In this document: positions 45,785 to 57,624 of the stretch, piece by piece
Layout: each line of letters begins with the position of its first letter
How positions within the stretch are numbered: the first letter of the stretch is position 1
Source: Sternotherus odoratus
Lineage: Eukaryota; Chordata; Testudines; Kinosternidae
Direction of reading: 5' to 3'
Length of the DNA: 64,000 bases
Assembly: GCA_032164245.1 (NCBI GenBank)
Contig: JAVMKO010000004.1
Span: 36,619,626-36,683,625, forward strand
Notes under the pieces: model-generated
The model's database searches: none
Seen by the model: the letters and a program-made list of their open reading frames with translations, nothing else
Told to the model about the DNA's origin: nothing
Made by a program: the position numbers and the translations under genes

Positions 45785-46012
45785 AATGGGGCTGAGAGTC
45801 AGAAAAGTTCTCTTCCCACCTCTAGCTCAGACATCCTGTTTGATCTACAGTAAGTTGCAACGTCTTTGCTCCTCACTTTCTTCATCTGTAAAATAAATAA
45901 GTGCCTTTCTGAGTGTTTTGGAGAGGCTTAATTTGTTCATGTTTGTAAAGTTCTTTGAGATTCTCAGATGGAAGGTGCCGTGTACATTAAAAGTTTTATT
46001 ATTAAAAGCTCT
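45785..46012 (+). mobile_element. MIR-like SINE, degraded
   Basis: Contains CTCACTTTCTTCATCTGTAA followed by AATAAATAAG, then TGTAAAGTTCTTTGAGATTC and the tail TTAAAAGTTTTATTATTAAA, the same order as the SINE at 22131. It abuts the antisense CR1 fragment. Confidence 0.75.
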
Positions 46013-46014
46013 CT

Positions 46015-48520
46015 CTGCTCTACTAGCTCCTGAGATCTATATTCATTCGTAATGAGTGTGTTTGTACAATTGTGTTCCACTGAAGAGGAGGCATCATTGA
46101 AAATTATTTCATGGCTCAGTGTTTGTGCCCTTGGATATCTCAAGATGAAAAATGACATTTATAACAGCAGTATAATGGTAATTCATTCACTGTTGTCCTA
46201 TTTTCCTTTCAGTATGTCACGGACCATTTTTGATAATGACTTAGAAATTGCAGTATATTTTTGCATTTTACAATTTTTTTTCCAGGCTTGGCTTGTGTTG
46301 GGTCTAAAAGGCGTTTAGTTTCTGCAGTAAACTCCTCCCTGTTAAATTCTTCTCCTACAAAATTTAAATGTGGATTTTTGAACAGAACATTAATAACCAA
46401 GTGCAGAATTCATTTTTAATCAGAATTGTTGTTTTCACTCTTCCAAATTAAACCACTTTTTTCAAACTAAAAAACAAAGCCCCATTAAATAAAAGACAGA
46501 AAAATGGAATTTGATTTCAAACAGAAAAAGTTTGCAACAACAGCTAATATGATTCAAGCAACATCTTTCCTCTTGCTGCACCTGAGAAAAGAATACCATC
46601 TTTGGAACTGTATTTAAAAATACAGTGTACCAAATGTATTATTGCTGTGCCAACTTTGGCATATAGCAACGTCTCTGTTTATCTATCAAGTTCTCAAAGG
46701 CCTAAGGTATATTGTATTCATTTGACATCTTTTTCTTTCTTGTGACATCAGACATTATTGACTTTGTCTGGAAATAAAGATGGCCAAAAGTACTAAAAAG
46801 TGTAAAAGAAAAAGTGCACATTTCTTAGATGCCTACATATGTTATCTGAAATCTTCTGAGAGAATCAAGAACAGAAAACCAACTCTCAAACCAGGAACAG
46901 CCACTGCAAACCTTCAGTGATGTGACTTCCATTGGAGAAATTCTTGTAATTTTAATACTTCACTTGTTTTGACATTGGAATTTGTGTTTTGTCTTCTTGG
47001 GCCAGGCATCACAAAACAAGTCTTTATGACTCACACAAAGCTAGAGCTCAACAGAATGTCTTCAGTATTTTCAAAATTTGTTTAATTTTTGCTGTTGCCT
47101 AGACCTTATATAATAAATTGGGCCATTCAATTTTTTTAAGTATGCAGTTTTCAGGTTACCAGCCCATATTGCCAAGATAATGCATGCTAAACTTTTTACA
47201 ACTGATTGTGTAGTTAACAGAACATAAAAAAAATCATATGCAGGTAGTTATTATGCTTTACTTTGGCCTGTGGTCTAAATTGAAGTATCTGGGGGCCTAA
47301 AAATATAAAAGGTTCATATGACTAAATGTATATAATAGCTATTTATTACTAAACAAGAAAAAAAGTATGAGTTTCTCAATTCCTTTTTCTACATAGTGAA
47401 TGATAACTAATACAATCAAATCTTAAAGACATGAGAACTCTGTAATGGTTGAACATAAGCTTTTTCTAAATTTGCAAATATAGATCTGTCCAGATAGATC
47501 GCATACAGTAATACTAGATAATGGGAAGATGCTCGAACAGTGACTGGAATTTCCATTGCTTTTATACACCTAAATTATTTAGACTGACATATGATGTTTC
47601 TTGTTAGCAGACTTTCATGCAAATACTGGTATAGGAGTGATAATGGAAATGGTATAGTGTACATGTAATGTCTAATGTCTTTTCCTCATTTTCTTTACAC
47701 TAAGATTGGACAATGGTGACGTAGGCATGAAAATCAGTTACATCTCCAAAATATGCAAAAGCCGGCACATGCAGTGAAGGTAACATTGCCTTTCACCAAG
47801 TCTTGTAATTTAGAATTATGCCACATTGACTAGTGTTGGAACAAAGCTACATTTCAACACTATTTACTACACTCTGTGGCCTCCCCATGCCAAAGGTGAA
47901 CAACATGGTACAAAATATACGTGTGCTTTCAATCAGCCTCCAGACTCAAATTTCAGAACATATGGGACTAATTTTGAAGCCATAGTCAACTTCTAAATCA
48001 AGAGAGAATGAATCATTTTAAATGATGCCTTTAACCAGCACAATGGGAGAAGCCATCAAACTACCCATGTACTATTGCTGAGGCAGGATTCAGTCTCATG
48101 GTGGGCCAATAAAACTTTTGGTAACTTTTCTGTAAGTTAAATGGGTTCTCTCTGGTTACGCATGTGTCTTATTTTAAAATTACTGAATTTCTTCACACAC
48201 ACACACAAATCCCATTGAGTCATTGGAAATAAGATCCCACAAATAAGTGAGTGATTCTAAAGCTTTGTAGAAATCAGTGTCCAATAACACCTACCCAGGA
48301 CATCCTCATCTGCACTAGGCTTAAAGACATTAAGATTTATGGGATAAATGAAAAGTTTTTGGAATGTTCAGTAGCAGAATGCTGTAAGAAACAAGCAAGT
48401 ATCTGAAATTTATTCTGTATTCAGATGTTCCAGTAAAACCAGAGTCTGGATTTCCTTTCTTCCTAGGTTTCCCCATCTATACACTGGTGTTAATATTTAC
48501 TTGCCTCAACGGCTCTTTAT
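46015..48520. other. About 2.5 kb with no assignable feature
   Basis: AT-rich sequence with no open frame longer than 90 codons and no recognised repeat ends. Confidence 0.4.
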
Positions 48521-48524
48521 AGCT

Positions 48525-48690
48525 CTTTATTGATTATTATTAACTATCTATATCACAGGAGCTTCCATGACCAAAGAGATTTAGACCTATTATGCAAGAC
48601 CCTGACAAACAGACTTACAAACAGTCCCTGCCCCTAGGAGCTTACAATGTAAATGGACAAGACAAATGGCAAGGAAGAGGGATAAACCAT
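48525..48690 (-). repeat. L2/MIR-like SINE tail, antisense
   Basis: Plus-strand TTGATTATTATTAACTATCT ... AAACAGTCCCTGCCCCTAGG AGCTTACAATGTAAATGGAC is the inverse of the ATTGTAAGCTC...GGGACTGTTT tail. Confidence 0.68.
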
Positions 48691-48704
48691 ACAAACGGTG
48701 ACTC

Positions 48705-48975
48705 TTCAGTTGGTGTAAATTGCCTCACCTTCGTTTAAGTCGATGGAGCTACTATGACAATTTACAGCAGCTAGGATCTGCTCAAATGCGAACAGAGCGG
48801 TGGTTTGCAAACATCATGCTAGTTCCAGGATATTTTTATTAGTATTAAGAATCATTAGTATTGTAACACAAAGACCCAATTCTCCCTCCTCGCCTGGGGC
48901 CTGGTCCAAAGCTCACTGAAGTCCATGGAAATCCTTTAGCAGATTTGACTCACACCCTTGTTGCCCCCATTTACA
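48705..48975. repeat. Two adjacent small palindromic MITE fragments
   Basis: 48710-48785 has GTTGGTGTAAATTGCCTCAC, AAGTCGATGGAGCTACTATG and TTTACAGCAGC. 48880-48965 has CAAAGCTCACTGAAGTCCAT. Both are remnants of the foldback family described at 19783. Confidence 0.5.
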
Positions 48976-48979
48976 GTTC

Positions 48980-49560
48980 AAACAAGCTCCCACTTAAGTC
49001 AAAGAGAGTTTTGTCTCTGATTTCAATAGATGTAGGAACAGACTGAGTGATCAAACATAAGCCAACCCATATTAGGTATTATAAAAAGAACAGCCAGTTC
49101 CCAGCTATTTATTCTGGTCTTATAAACACAGAAAAGGCACACCAAAATAAAGGAGAAAAGGCCCAAAATAAACATTTTTGACATGCATGACAAAAAACTC
49201 TTCGTGCAAAACAAATGTCATGATACCACTTCCACCATGAGTCACTGCTCTAAAAAATACAAAACAGTGACAGAAAAACAAAACCACCAACTATAGGAAT
49301 TAGAAAGCTACCAAATAACATCCTTCCGGACAGAGTTCCCCACAATTCAACAACCCTGGGAGGAGAAACTAAATGGCTTAGAAAGAAAGGGAAGAAAAAA
49401 AATATAGGATCAGCCTCATGCCCTAAAATAATTAACCTGTTAAAGAAAAGCCAGACACACTGGATAATCAATGTGCACACATATAACCATATTAAAGTTT
49501 TAATTGATTGGTTTATTATTAAGTATTAGTAATGTTGCATCACACAGGAAATTTTATAAA
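48980..49560. other. Unassigned DNA
   Basis: No feature seen. Confidence 0.4.
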
Positions 49561-49573
49561 GGTCACATTAAAC

Positions 49574-49720
49574 AGAGAGACAAGGTGGACAAGGTAATAT
49601 CTTTTATTGGACCAACTTCTTATTGAAATATCTGATATTGGACCAATAAGAAGAAATTGGTCCAACAACAGATATTATTACCTCTCCTATCTTGTCTCTA
49701 ATATCCTGGGACTACCCAGT
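49574..49720. repeat. Inverted pair of Penelope-type tails (GGTCCAATAAAAGATATTACC family)
   Basis: The left arm GAGAGACAAGGTGGACAAGG ... TTTTATTGGACCAACTTCTT (to about 49623) is followed after a short spacer by its inverse TAAGAAGAAATTGGTCCAAC ... ATTACC ... ATCTTGTCTCTAATATCCTG. The right arm continues into CTGGGACTAC, as the full-length tail does. Confidence 0.78.
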
Positions 49721-50580
49721 TATGACACCCTTGCATGCATAGTAACTATAGCAGGCAGCAAGTACCCACGGCTACAGACCTGCTTTTAACAAAGCCTTTA
49801 GGCAAATGCTGTATTCCCCCTGAAATCAATGAGACTTAAGGGCGTGTTTAAAATTATGCACTTGCTTAATGATTTGCTGAAATGGGGCCATGGATAAAGT
49901 TAAACTGGGAGTTGCATTATAATTCCCCATTTTTCCCATGCTCCTAATACTGAGTCCTTCTCAACTCCACTGTGACCTTCTCCCATACTCCAGCTCCATC
50001 AGGCCTACACCAGCATAGAAGCTCCCTACAAAAAGAGGAATTCTTTTCTGGAAAACTGACTGATCTAAAGCAGGACAAAAAGACCTTGGTAGATATGCAA
50101 ATCTGGCTCTAAAGTTAGAAAGTTAATGCTCAAAAATCAGGAAATGTCAGAAGATTTTCACTGAAAATCCAGCTAAAAAAAAATGGCCTTGAAGGAGAAG
50201 TTTCATTGCGAAAAAGTTGGTTGATAAAGCATTAGCATGGAAACTGGAAATAAGAAATAGGACTCACATGGCTAAATTTTGCAATTAGTATGTTGGTTTG
50301 GCAGATCTGGCTTTCCATGCAATAGCAACGTTATATTTAAAAGATAAATAGTAGAAAGTTAAGGAAATCTGGTCCAATCTTCTGTTAGTTTACAATAAAT
50401 ACATTTCATAAATGTTTTTACATCAAAGTATAATAAGGATGTGTGTGTGTGTTATTTATGTTTGGTCTTTAAGACATTTATTGGATTTATTCCACATTTT
50501 ATATTTTATTCTACTTTGGAAAATAAACATTTTAAAAGAAAATAGAGGCAGATAAGGAAAACAAAGGGCAGACTGGTAAC
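49721..50580. other. Mostly unassigned DNA
   Basis: 49795-49895 carries a MITE-like fragment (AATCAATGAGACTTAAGGGC, ATTATGCACTTGCTTAATGA). A short TG run lies at 50440-50453. Nothing else is supportable. Confidence 0.4.
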
Positions 50581-50582
50581 AG

Positions 50583-50716
50583 TAGGGTGACCAGACATCC
50601 CAATATTAGAGACTTTGTCTTCTATAAGCAAATATATCCGCCTCTCCCCCCGCCCTCCACACCTCCCCTCCCCAAATGAGGGCTCATATTTTCACATTGG
50701 CTATCCGGTCACCCTA
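50583..50716. mobile_element. MITE with TAGGGTGACCAG ends
   Basis: Left end TAGGGTGACCAGACATCCCA and right end TATCCGGTCACCCTA are inverted. The middle is C-rich. Same family as 61422-61536. No clean target duplication remains here. Confidence 0.85.
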
Positions 50717-50924
50717 CAAAACACAACACAGTAAGAGACCAGTGTACAACTCTTTACACATTAGTACTGGGCTCTGTGAATGTGCAAAAAGCCATTCTTC
50801 ACCTCAAGAAGCCCTCTTCCAATGCTGCACTAGTAGGCGGGGTGGGCATATTGGCAGTCTCTGTACTCCCTTAACTGATGATCCATGTCAGGGATTTGTT
50901 ATAGAAATTCACATAGCAAATCAA

Positions 50925-51640
50925 ATCAGTGGTCATTCTAATCCAGAATCCTGTTTCGGACAGTATCCTGTACCAGCTGCTTCAGAGAAAAGTGCAACAA
51001 ACCCATAATGAACAATTATGAAATAATGTATTTATAGGGGCAGTTTCTTCCAAACCCTACCACTTAGTGATTGCCATATACTCTGAAGCATGAAGGTTTA
51101 CGTTCTACTTATATTTTATCCTATGCAATGAATCTGTTCATGTTCTGATTATCCATAGCTCATCTTTTTTCAGAAGTCTGTTGAGTTTTTGGCCTCAATA
51201 GTTCGTGGCAATGAGCTCTATGGGTTAAACATATATTTTATCATATCCACTGTAGCAGTGGATGTTCCCATTCATATAAATGTGTAATACTTATTGAATC
51301 ATGTAAAACTCTTGGTTCCAGTTGCACTTGTTAATTATGCATTGTACATAAGTATTTGTTTTTAATTTATTTTGAATTTGTTGCCTTACAGTTTCATTCA
51401 ATCTCCTCTTGTTCTTGTAGTAAGAAACAGGTAAATAGAAGCATCAGATTTACCTTCCCTATACCATTAATTAATTTGTACATCTATCATATCTTCTTTC
51501 TACATTACAAGTCCCAATCTTCTCTTTCTCACCTTACATATAAAATGTCCATGCCCCTTGGCTTACTGTATCGCTACAAGAACAATGAGCTGCACTTTTG
51601 GCATTGTAATATGGTGTCGTTATTTTAAATATGGATTATG
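50925..51640 (-). mobile_element. CR1-like LINE 3' end, antisense
   Basis: Plus strand: GAATCCTGTTTCGGACAGTA, CAGCTGCTTCAGAGAAAAGT, GGCAATGAGCTCTATGGGTT, TTTGAATTTGTTGCCTTACA, TTCATTCAATCTCCTCTTGT TCTTG, ATCTATCATATCTTCTTTCT. In this order these match the inverted 3' part of a turtle CR1 subfamily that I recall. Heavily mutated, no frame. Confidence 0.78.
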
Positions 51641-51644
51641 AGAA

Positions 51645-53390
51645 ATTTTGGGCATAAACTAGATAGTGAAAACTGTAGTCTCAGCAACCACCGGGAATAT
51701 AATCTGGACTAACAATAAAATACAGGAAAACATGACTTTTAAGACTGTTTGATTCTCTGGGGGCATATGAAAAATACCTTAGTGCTGATTTTACTTTACA
51801 TCTGCAGTTCATCATATTCAATTAGCAGTCACATATCAGCCATTTTTGCTTATTTCTAAAGGTTTCTCAGAATTCATTCAGTAAGCAGTTTTGTAAACAA
51901 GTTATGAACAACCAAGTCAGATGTATATGTTACTAATGCTTTACCATCACACTAGAAAGGCTAATAATTAAGATTAATAAGGCTTTTACATATACATATT
52001 ATATATACATACACATATACACACACACACACATATGTGTGTGTGTGTGTGTGTGTGTGTACACTTTTTCCAATCTGTCATAATTTTGGCAAAAACTATT
52101 CTTTAAGGCAGAAATTTTCCATGTTTGGTCTCTGTCTGAGAGGTTTCTTTGCCAAGTATGACAAAATAGGATTCAGACATCTTTTAAGTTACCAGAACAC
52201 ACAGTATAAAACAGTTTAAGAAGCTTTTTTTTAAGCTCAGATAACTAAAAAAAAAAGTGATTATGTTTTAAAACCTAAAACTTGGCAACTGAAACAATTT
52301 TGAATAAAGTTAGTTCATATTCAAAAATATGTCTGATCTGTTATTTGCATAATGTTACCAGTGACATCACCTTGTTTCAATAAAAAGCATTAAGCTCAAA
52401 ATGGCTGCCAAATATTACATCACATCAATCATGTTCATTTTTACATTCAAAACAGCTTTGTTTCATGTAAGTGACAAATAAATGTATTTCTTCACTACTT
52501 CAATTGCACAACACAACTGTCAGCACTGGAACTAACACTGAAACTCGATATGTGATAAGATAGAAAATAAGTTCTTACAACTCCCACTTGTTTGTATCAC
52601 AGACTAATTTGCCTCTAAAACTGTTCCTTGCCTTTCTCTTTTTCAGGGTCAATATATTTGCACTGAACCTCTTACTGGGAACTCTGAAGAATTCAATTTA
52701 CCTTAAAATCCAACATGCAAGAAAACATAGTTTTGATGTTTTTTTTTCCTAAATAATTGCTTCCATATTTTTGGCTCCCTTTGACTGCATTGTCAAATTG
52801 TTTTGATTATTAGCTGATGAAATGAGGAAACTTTCTTTCATGCTGCCATGCAGATCACACCTAATTAGAATTAAATTCCTTTCATATCATGACTCAAGTA
52901 TTGTTTAACCATTTCATTCAAAAAGTGAATGAGCAAGATTCACTTGATGAGCAAGATTATAAAGGCTTCTTTAGAACTTCCAGACATGTTCCTCATATGT
53001 ATATCCTAAATGAATCTTCAAAGCACAGAACTGAGAAATAGTCTAAAGAGATGTAATCTTAAAGTAGGTGATAGCCCCCCAACACTACAGTGTTTCAAAC
53101 CTTAGCTGCATGCCGAGAGGAGGAGTGCATCATAGAATCTGAACAGTAGTTTAGTTTCAATCAGTGAACTACTATTGTTCAAAAGTCCCGGTATATAGCA
53201 CTCTCCTGTGAAGGACACTGATCACACCTGTTATGTAAACAGAACTTCCTGATGTTAAACATTTTTTTGCTTCCATCAAGATGTGTTGTCTCGCACCAGT
53301 CACAAATCCTTTTATTAAAATATGTGTTTCACCACTCCATTTTTTGGAGAGAATCTCAGTGTACAGTGTTGTCCAGACTAGTTAGACATT
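51645..53390. other. Unassigned DNA apart from a microsatellite
   Basis: AT-rich sequence. The only distinct feature is the dinucleotide palindrome at 52005-52062. No gene is supportable. Confidence 0.4.
52005..52062. repeat. (CA)n-(TG)n microsatellite forming a perfect palindrome
   Basis: A CA run meets a TG run at CATATG. The exactly self-complementary part is 52019-52050 (32 bp). Confidence 0.95.
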
Positions 53391-53394
53391 TTGG

Positions 53395-53475
53395 ACCAGA
53401 TCCTCAGCTGGTTTAAAATGCTTTAAATCGTTTAAAAGTCTTCACTGAAATCACTGCAGCTGTACCAATTTAGAA
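53395..53475. repeat. Small palindromic MITE fragment
   Basis: GGACCAGATCCTCAGCTGGT ... TTCACTGAAATCACTGCAGC TGTACCAATTT, a degraded member of the GATCCTCAGCTGGT / TGTA(C)CCA family. Confidence 0.5.
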
Positions 53476-53689
53476 CTTGTCTACGCAAACTATTAGACTG
53501 AGGAGAGGGGGGGTTATACACAAGCTGCGTAAATCTTTCCACCTCCTGATATTTCTCTTGATACATGAACTTGATGGGAATGTAGGGTACTGTACTGACA
53601 ATGACAGGCATTAGACTTGAGTCCCAAATGTTCCAAAGTAGCCACTGATTTTTGGTGACTCAATTAATATGACCCAGCAGAAAATGTGG

Positions 53690-53830
53690 GTCTTATTTTT
53701 GAAGCAATGAACACTCACAATTCCAATTGAAGTCAATGGTAGCTCAGCATCTCTGAGAAACAAGACTGTCTCAAGATAGGCACCCAAAAGTAGTGGCCTC
53801 TTTTGAATATTTTAGCCTTATTCTTTTGTG
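53690..53830. repeat. Interspersed repeat fragment (GAAGTCAATGG type)
   Basis: Contains CCAATTGAAGTCAATGGTAG, CAGCATCTCTGAGAAACAAG and TAGGCACCCAAAAGTAGTGG followed by TTTTGAATATTTTAGCCTTA. I recall this as a common short reptilian repeat. Confidence 0.5.
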
Positions 53831-53942
53831 TTTTAAAAACACAAATCACGGTAATATCACACAGAGATTGTGAGATACCTTGTTTACAGAGAGACCTAAA
53901 GCCAAAATGTATGGAAATGCCTCTTACTCATTTACTTCTCAC

Positions 53943-54795
53943 TAGGGCTGTTGATTAATCGCAGTTAGCTCACGCAATTAACTCAAAAAATGTGACCAAG
54001 ATTAAAAAACCTAAGCATGATTAAATCAGTTTTAATCGCACTGTTAAACAATAGAATCAGTTCAATTTAATTAAATATTTTGGATGTTTTCCTTCATTTT
54101 CATATATATTGTACTCTGTGTTGTAATTGAAATCAAAGTGTATATTATTTTTATTATAAATATTTGCACTGTAAAAATGAAAAACAAAATAAATAGTATT
54201 TTTCAATTCACCTTATACAAATATTTAAGTACAATCTCTTTGTCGTGAAAGTGCAACTTACAAATGTCTTTTTTTTTGTTACATAAATACATACACTCAA
54301 AAACAAAACAAGGTAAAACTTTAGAGCCTACAAGTCCACTCAATCCTACTTCTTGTTCAGCCAAACAAGTTTGTTCATATTTATAGGAGATAATGCTGCC
54401 TTCTTCTTATTTACAACATCACTAGAAAGTGAGAACATCCATTTGAATGGCACTTTTGTAGCTGACATTGCAAGGCTCTAAAATTTTGCATGGTTTTGTT
54501 TTGAATGCAGTTTTTTGGTACATAATTCTATATTTGTATGTTCAACTTTCATGATAAAGCACTATAGTACTTGTATTAGATGAATTGAAAAATACGATTT
54601 ATTTTGTTTTTTTACAGTGCAAACACTTGTAATCAAAATATTATAAAGCAAGCACTGTACATTGTATGTGTTGTAATTGAAATCAATATATTTGAAAATG
54701 TAGAAAGCATCCAAAATATTTTTTAAATGGTATTCTATTATTGTTTAACACTGTGATTAATCACAATTAATTTTTTCAATTGCTTGACACCTCTA
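53943..54795. mobile_element. 853-bp palindromic hAT-like element with perfect 8-bp target duplication
   Basis: Ends TAGGGCTGTTGATTAATCGC and CAATTGCTTGACACCTCTA are inverted (consensus TAGGGCTGTCAA). CTTCTCAC flanks both sides exactly (53935-53942 and 54796-54803), fitting hAT insertion. The two halves are inverted copies over most of their length: AATCGCACTGTTAAACAATA, GGATGTTTTC, TTGTAATTGAAATCAA, TTTGCACTGTAAAAA, TTTTTCAATTCA, GAAAGTGCAACTTACAAATG and AAAACTTTAGAGCC all recur inverted between 54470 and 54780. The central spacer is about 150 bp. There is no transposase. Same family as 12363-13549. Confidence 0.92.
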
Positions 54796-54809
54796 CTTCT
54801 CACATGTCA

Positions 54810-57360
54810 GAAAAAGTACACCACAGAGGGTCAAATTCTGTATTCCCAGTTTCATAGACAGTACCAAAGAACATAATTTAATTCTCAGTATATTACATTT
54901 GATTTTTTAAAAGTTACATATATTGTATGTAGTCCTCAGTATGAATCAGAGAACATGTGTTCAACCCAGTTGAACTAATTGCAAAGTTATTGACTTCCAG
55001 TGTGTTTAGGGTCTTTTCTTTTCTTTTCTTTTTTTTGAGAATCCTTCCCCAAAAATTTCACCTCACTAAGTATCAAATGAATTACTTCATTTCCAGAATT
55101 CTTTAAAAATCTTTGTCATACGAAGTATCCTGCATGTAGCTAAATTACCTAAACACTTTTTTGAGGAAACCATGTACAGTATAAACTATTAATCCTTCGT
55201 ACATATTTTCAAACAATAAGCCAGTAGAATGTTTAGCCAAATTAGACCAAAGATAAATCTTTCTAAAATGTTTTGAACTATCTAAATAAATGGCCAGACA
55301 CCTATAAGTGGACCAAGATTCTCTCTGTATTGTGTTTTCTATCAACATCTAATTTATAGTGCAGTATTATGGAACAGATCAGTAGCAAGTGTTATGCACT
55401 AAACTAGGGAAATGCTGTTAGATGTGACCCAGCACTCTGAGTAGTAATGCACAGGGACCTCTGGACAAATAGTTTTGGCCTCCAGCAGATCTTATAAGAG
55501 CCATAAATTTTGCTGACCCTGGTCAGTTCCAGCTCATTGGGATGGGGAAGAGAAGCAGATCAAACATGGTCTTCTAGCAGAACAATCCAGAGGAAACTTC
55601 ATGTGGTGCCCTCACATAATTTCCTGTCCCCAATGCATGATTTTCCTGCATGAAACAAATCTGGGCTCTAGTTTCTTCTACTGTGCTGTTCTCACTTGCT
55701 GTCTCATTGATTGCCAAGAGACACCCATCAATTCCTGCAAATAATATTCACACATTGGGAGCTGAACCTGTCATTTAACCTTCCCAATAGCATAATAATA
55801 CAGCAGGTATGTGCAAAGAACCCTCCACAAAGACTTGTTTTCCTTGCTCTCTTGGCTGTAGGTAAGATACTGCAGTGACTTGAGAAGAACAAACACAGGG
55901 AAGATAACTAGAACCAAAGGCAGACAAAAGACAATGAATGTATATATGCAATTCTATGGTAAAGCCATTTCCTCAACAGGAGAATAGTAAAATTAAGGCT
56001 ATGATGTGGCCAGATTTTCTAATAAGCAATACTTCCCAAATCTTTTCCCTGCCTCCTTCCTGGGAATTAGATGTAACTAGCACACATTACTGACACATTT
56101 TCATGCTTTTCACCACTAGCCTTGGTAAGGAGGCATATTTTATAATATATACACACACATACGTTTAAAAAAAAGTGTGTATATATAACTACAGTATTGT
56201 TATTCTCACATACTTCATGTTGCATCATAGTGTGTGGAATAATTTACCAACTGATGTCTTCTTAGTGACATACTGTGTTTCCCATCTGGAAAACGTACGA
56301 TATTTTCATCACTAGCATAACCCATTCTCCAGACAAAGTGGTTAAATGAGCTCTCTCAGTTGCTTTGGGTGTGGCATAATGGTAAACACAGTTACTTCTG
56401 ATTAATCTACACACACCGAATGATTTGAGAAATCTTGAAAGATTGTAAAGGAAAAGGAAACACTCAAAAGGATTTTTATTTTCAATTTCAGTGCATTCTT
56501 TTAAACCTTGGGTATTTCCATGGACTTCACCCACATTACAGGAGGAATGAGCTTTGTCTTTTCATCTGTACATAAACATTTATGCTTAAGCAGATACACT
56601 GGTCCCAATCCTGGGCTGCATTCCTGCTCTCTCACTCTTTAGAAAACAGCTGAATTTCCGCAGTGAGTTTCTCCACTGAGGGTGGAGGGTCCTAGGTTAC
56701 ACAAATCTTATGAAATGACTGCGTGCTCCTTTTCTCACAGATCCAGATATAGGAGTATTTTTAGAGTAGGCTCAGGGAAAGGAGGGAGATTGTGGGGGCG
56801 GGGAGGGTGTGTGTGGGAATAACAGGTATGACCAGAACATTCTGCACGCTGGTTATTTTGAGTTGCTGGTCTCTTGAAGATCACTGAAACTTGAGCATAA
56901 TGTAGAGCGGCTCCTGGGGCTGTTCTAGCCAATGCTGGGAGCTGGTACTGCCCACATCAGTGTCAGAATCCCAAAGGTACATACGGCATTTATAACCACC
57001 TTGGCCCCTATCCCACAGATTGAAGTTCATAAATTGTTCTTCTAGGTGCAGCTAAGCATCAGGTCCGAAAGGGACCAAATATTTGATTTACATCTATTGG
57101 AACTTTAATTTTAATAGAAAGGCTTCAAAAATGAAGATCATTTTTCCCTTCTGATATTTCTTTTAAGATCGATTGGAGAGCAGACCTATTTACTTAAATA
57201 ACACTGATCTTATCAAGCAATATGCACCTCGCTAGTTCTTGGATTATTCAGGCCAATAATGGATTCCAGGATCTGGTCTCCACCCCTATCTCTAAAAAAG
57301 TGGAGTCTGTACTGGACTTCAACAGCTTACACCTTGTTAGCTTGTTAAAAAAAAAAAACA
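54810..57360. other. About 2.5 kb with no assignable gene
   Basis: No transposon ends or exons recognised. There are simple repeats at 55015-55036 (TTTTC) and 56150-56190 (CA/TG/TA). Confidence 0.4.
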
Positions 57361-57365
57361 TACAA

Positions 57366-57620
57366 GAACAAAATCCTGCACATCCTTATGTCAAGTATCA
57401 GAGAAGTAGCTGTTTTAGTCTATATCCACAAAAATAACAAGGAGTCCGGTGGCACCTTAAAGAATAACAGATTTATTTGGGCATAAGTCTTTGTGGGTAA
57501 AAAAAACATCACACTTCTTCAGATGCAACCTTACGTCAGTAAACTTTACTCATGTGAGTAGTGCCATTTAAATCTAAGGCCTGCTCCCAAAAGTAGGATT
57601 TGCAGGATTGGACCCCAAAA
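57366..57620. repeat. Palindromic MITE split by a Penelope-type insertion
   Basis: Left part GAACAAAATCCTGCACATCC; right part GTAAACTTTACTCATGTGAG, TAGTGCCATTTAAATC, GGATTTGCAGGATTGGACCC. Joined across 57394-57529 it is one foldback repeat of the ATCCTGCA / TGCAGGAT family. Confidence 0.65.
57394..57529 (-). mobile_element. Penelope-type mini-unit with hammerhead-like core (copy D, divergent)
   Basis: A 136-bp insertion between CTTATGTCA (57385-57393) and CTTACGTCA (57530-57538), an 8-of-9 direct repeat. Minus strand: GTTGCATCTGAAGAAGTGTG, ... TTACCCACAAAGACTTATGC, CCAAATAAATCTGTTATTCT, TTAAGGTGCCACCGGACTCC, ending GCTACTTCTCTGATAC. The core box CTGAAGA fits CUGANGA exactly, unlike the other copies. 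The GAAA position and stem II are mutated. It is a different subfamily from A, B, C and E (CCAAATAAATCTGTT instead of TTCAATACTTTAGTT). Confidence 0.85.
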
Positions 57621-57624
57621 GGAG

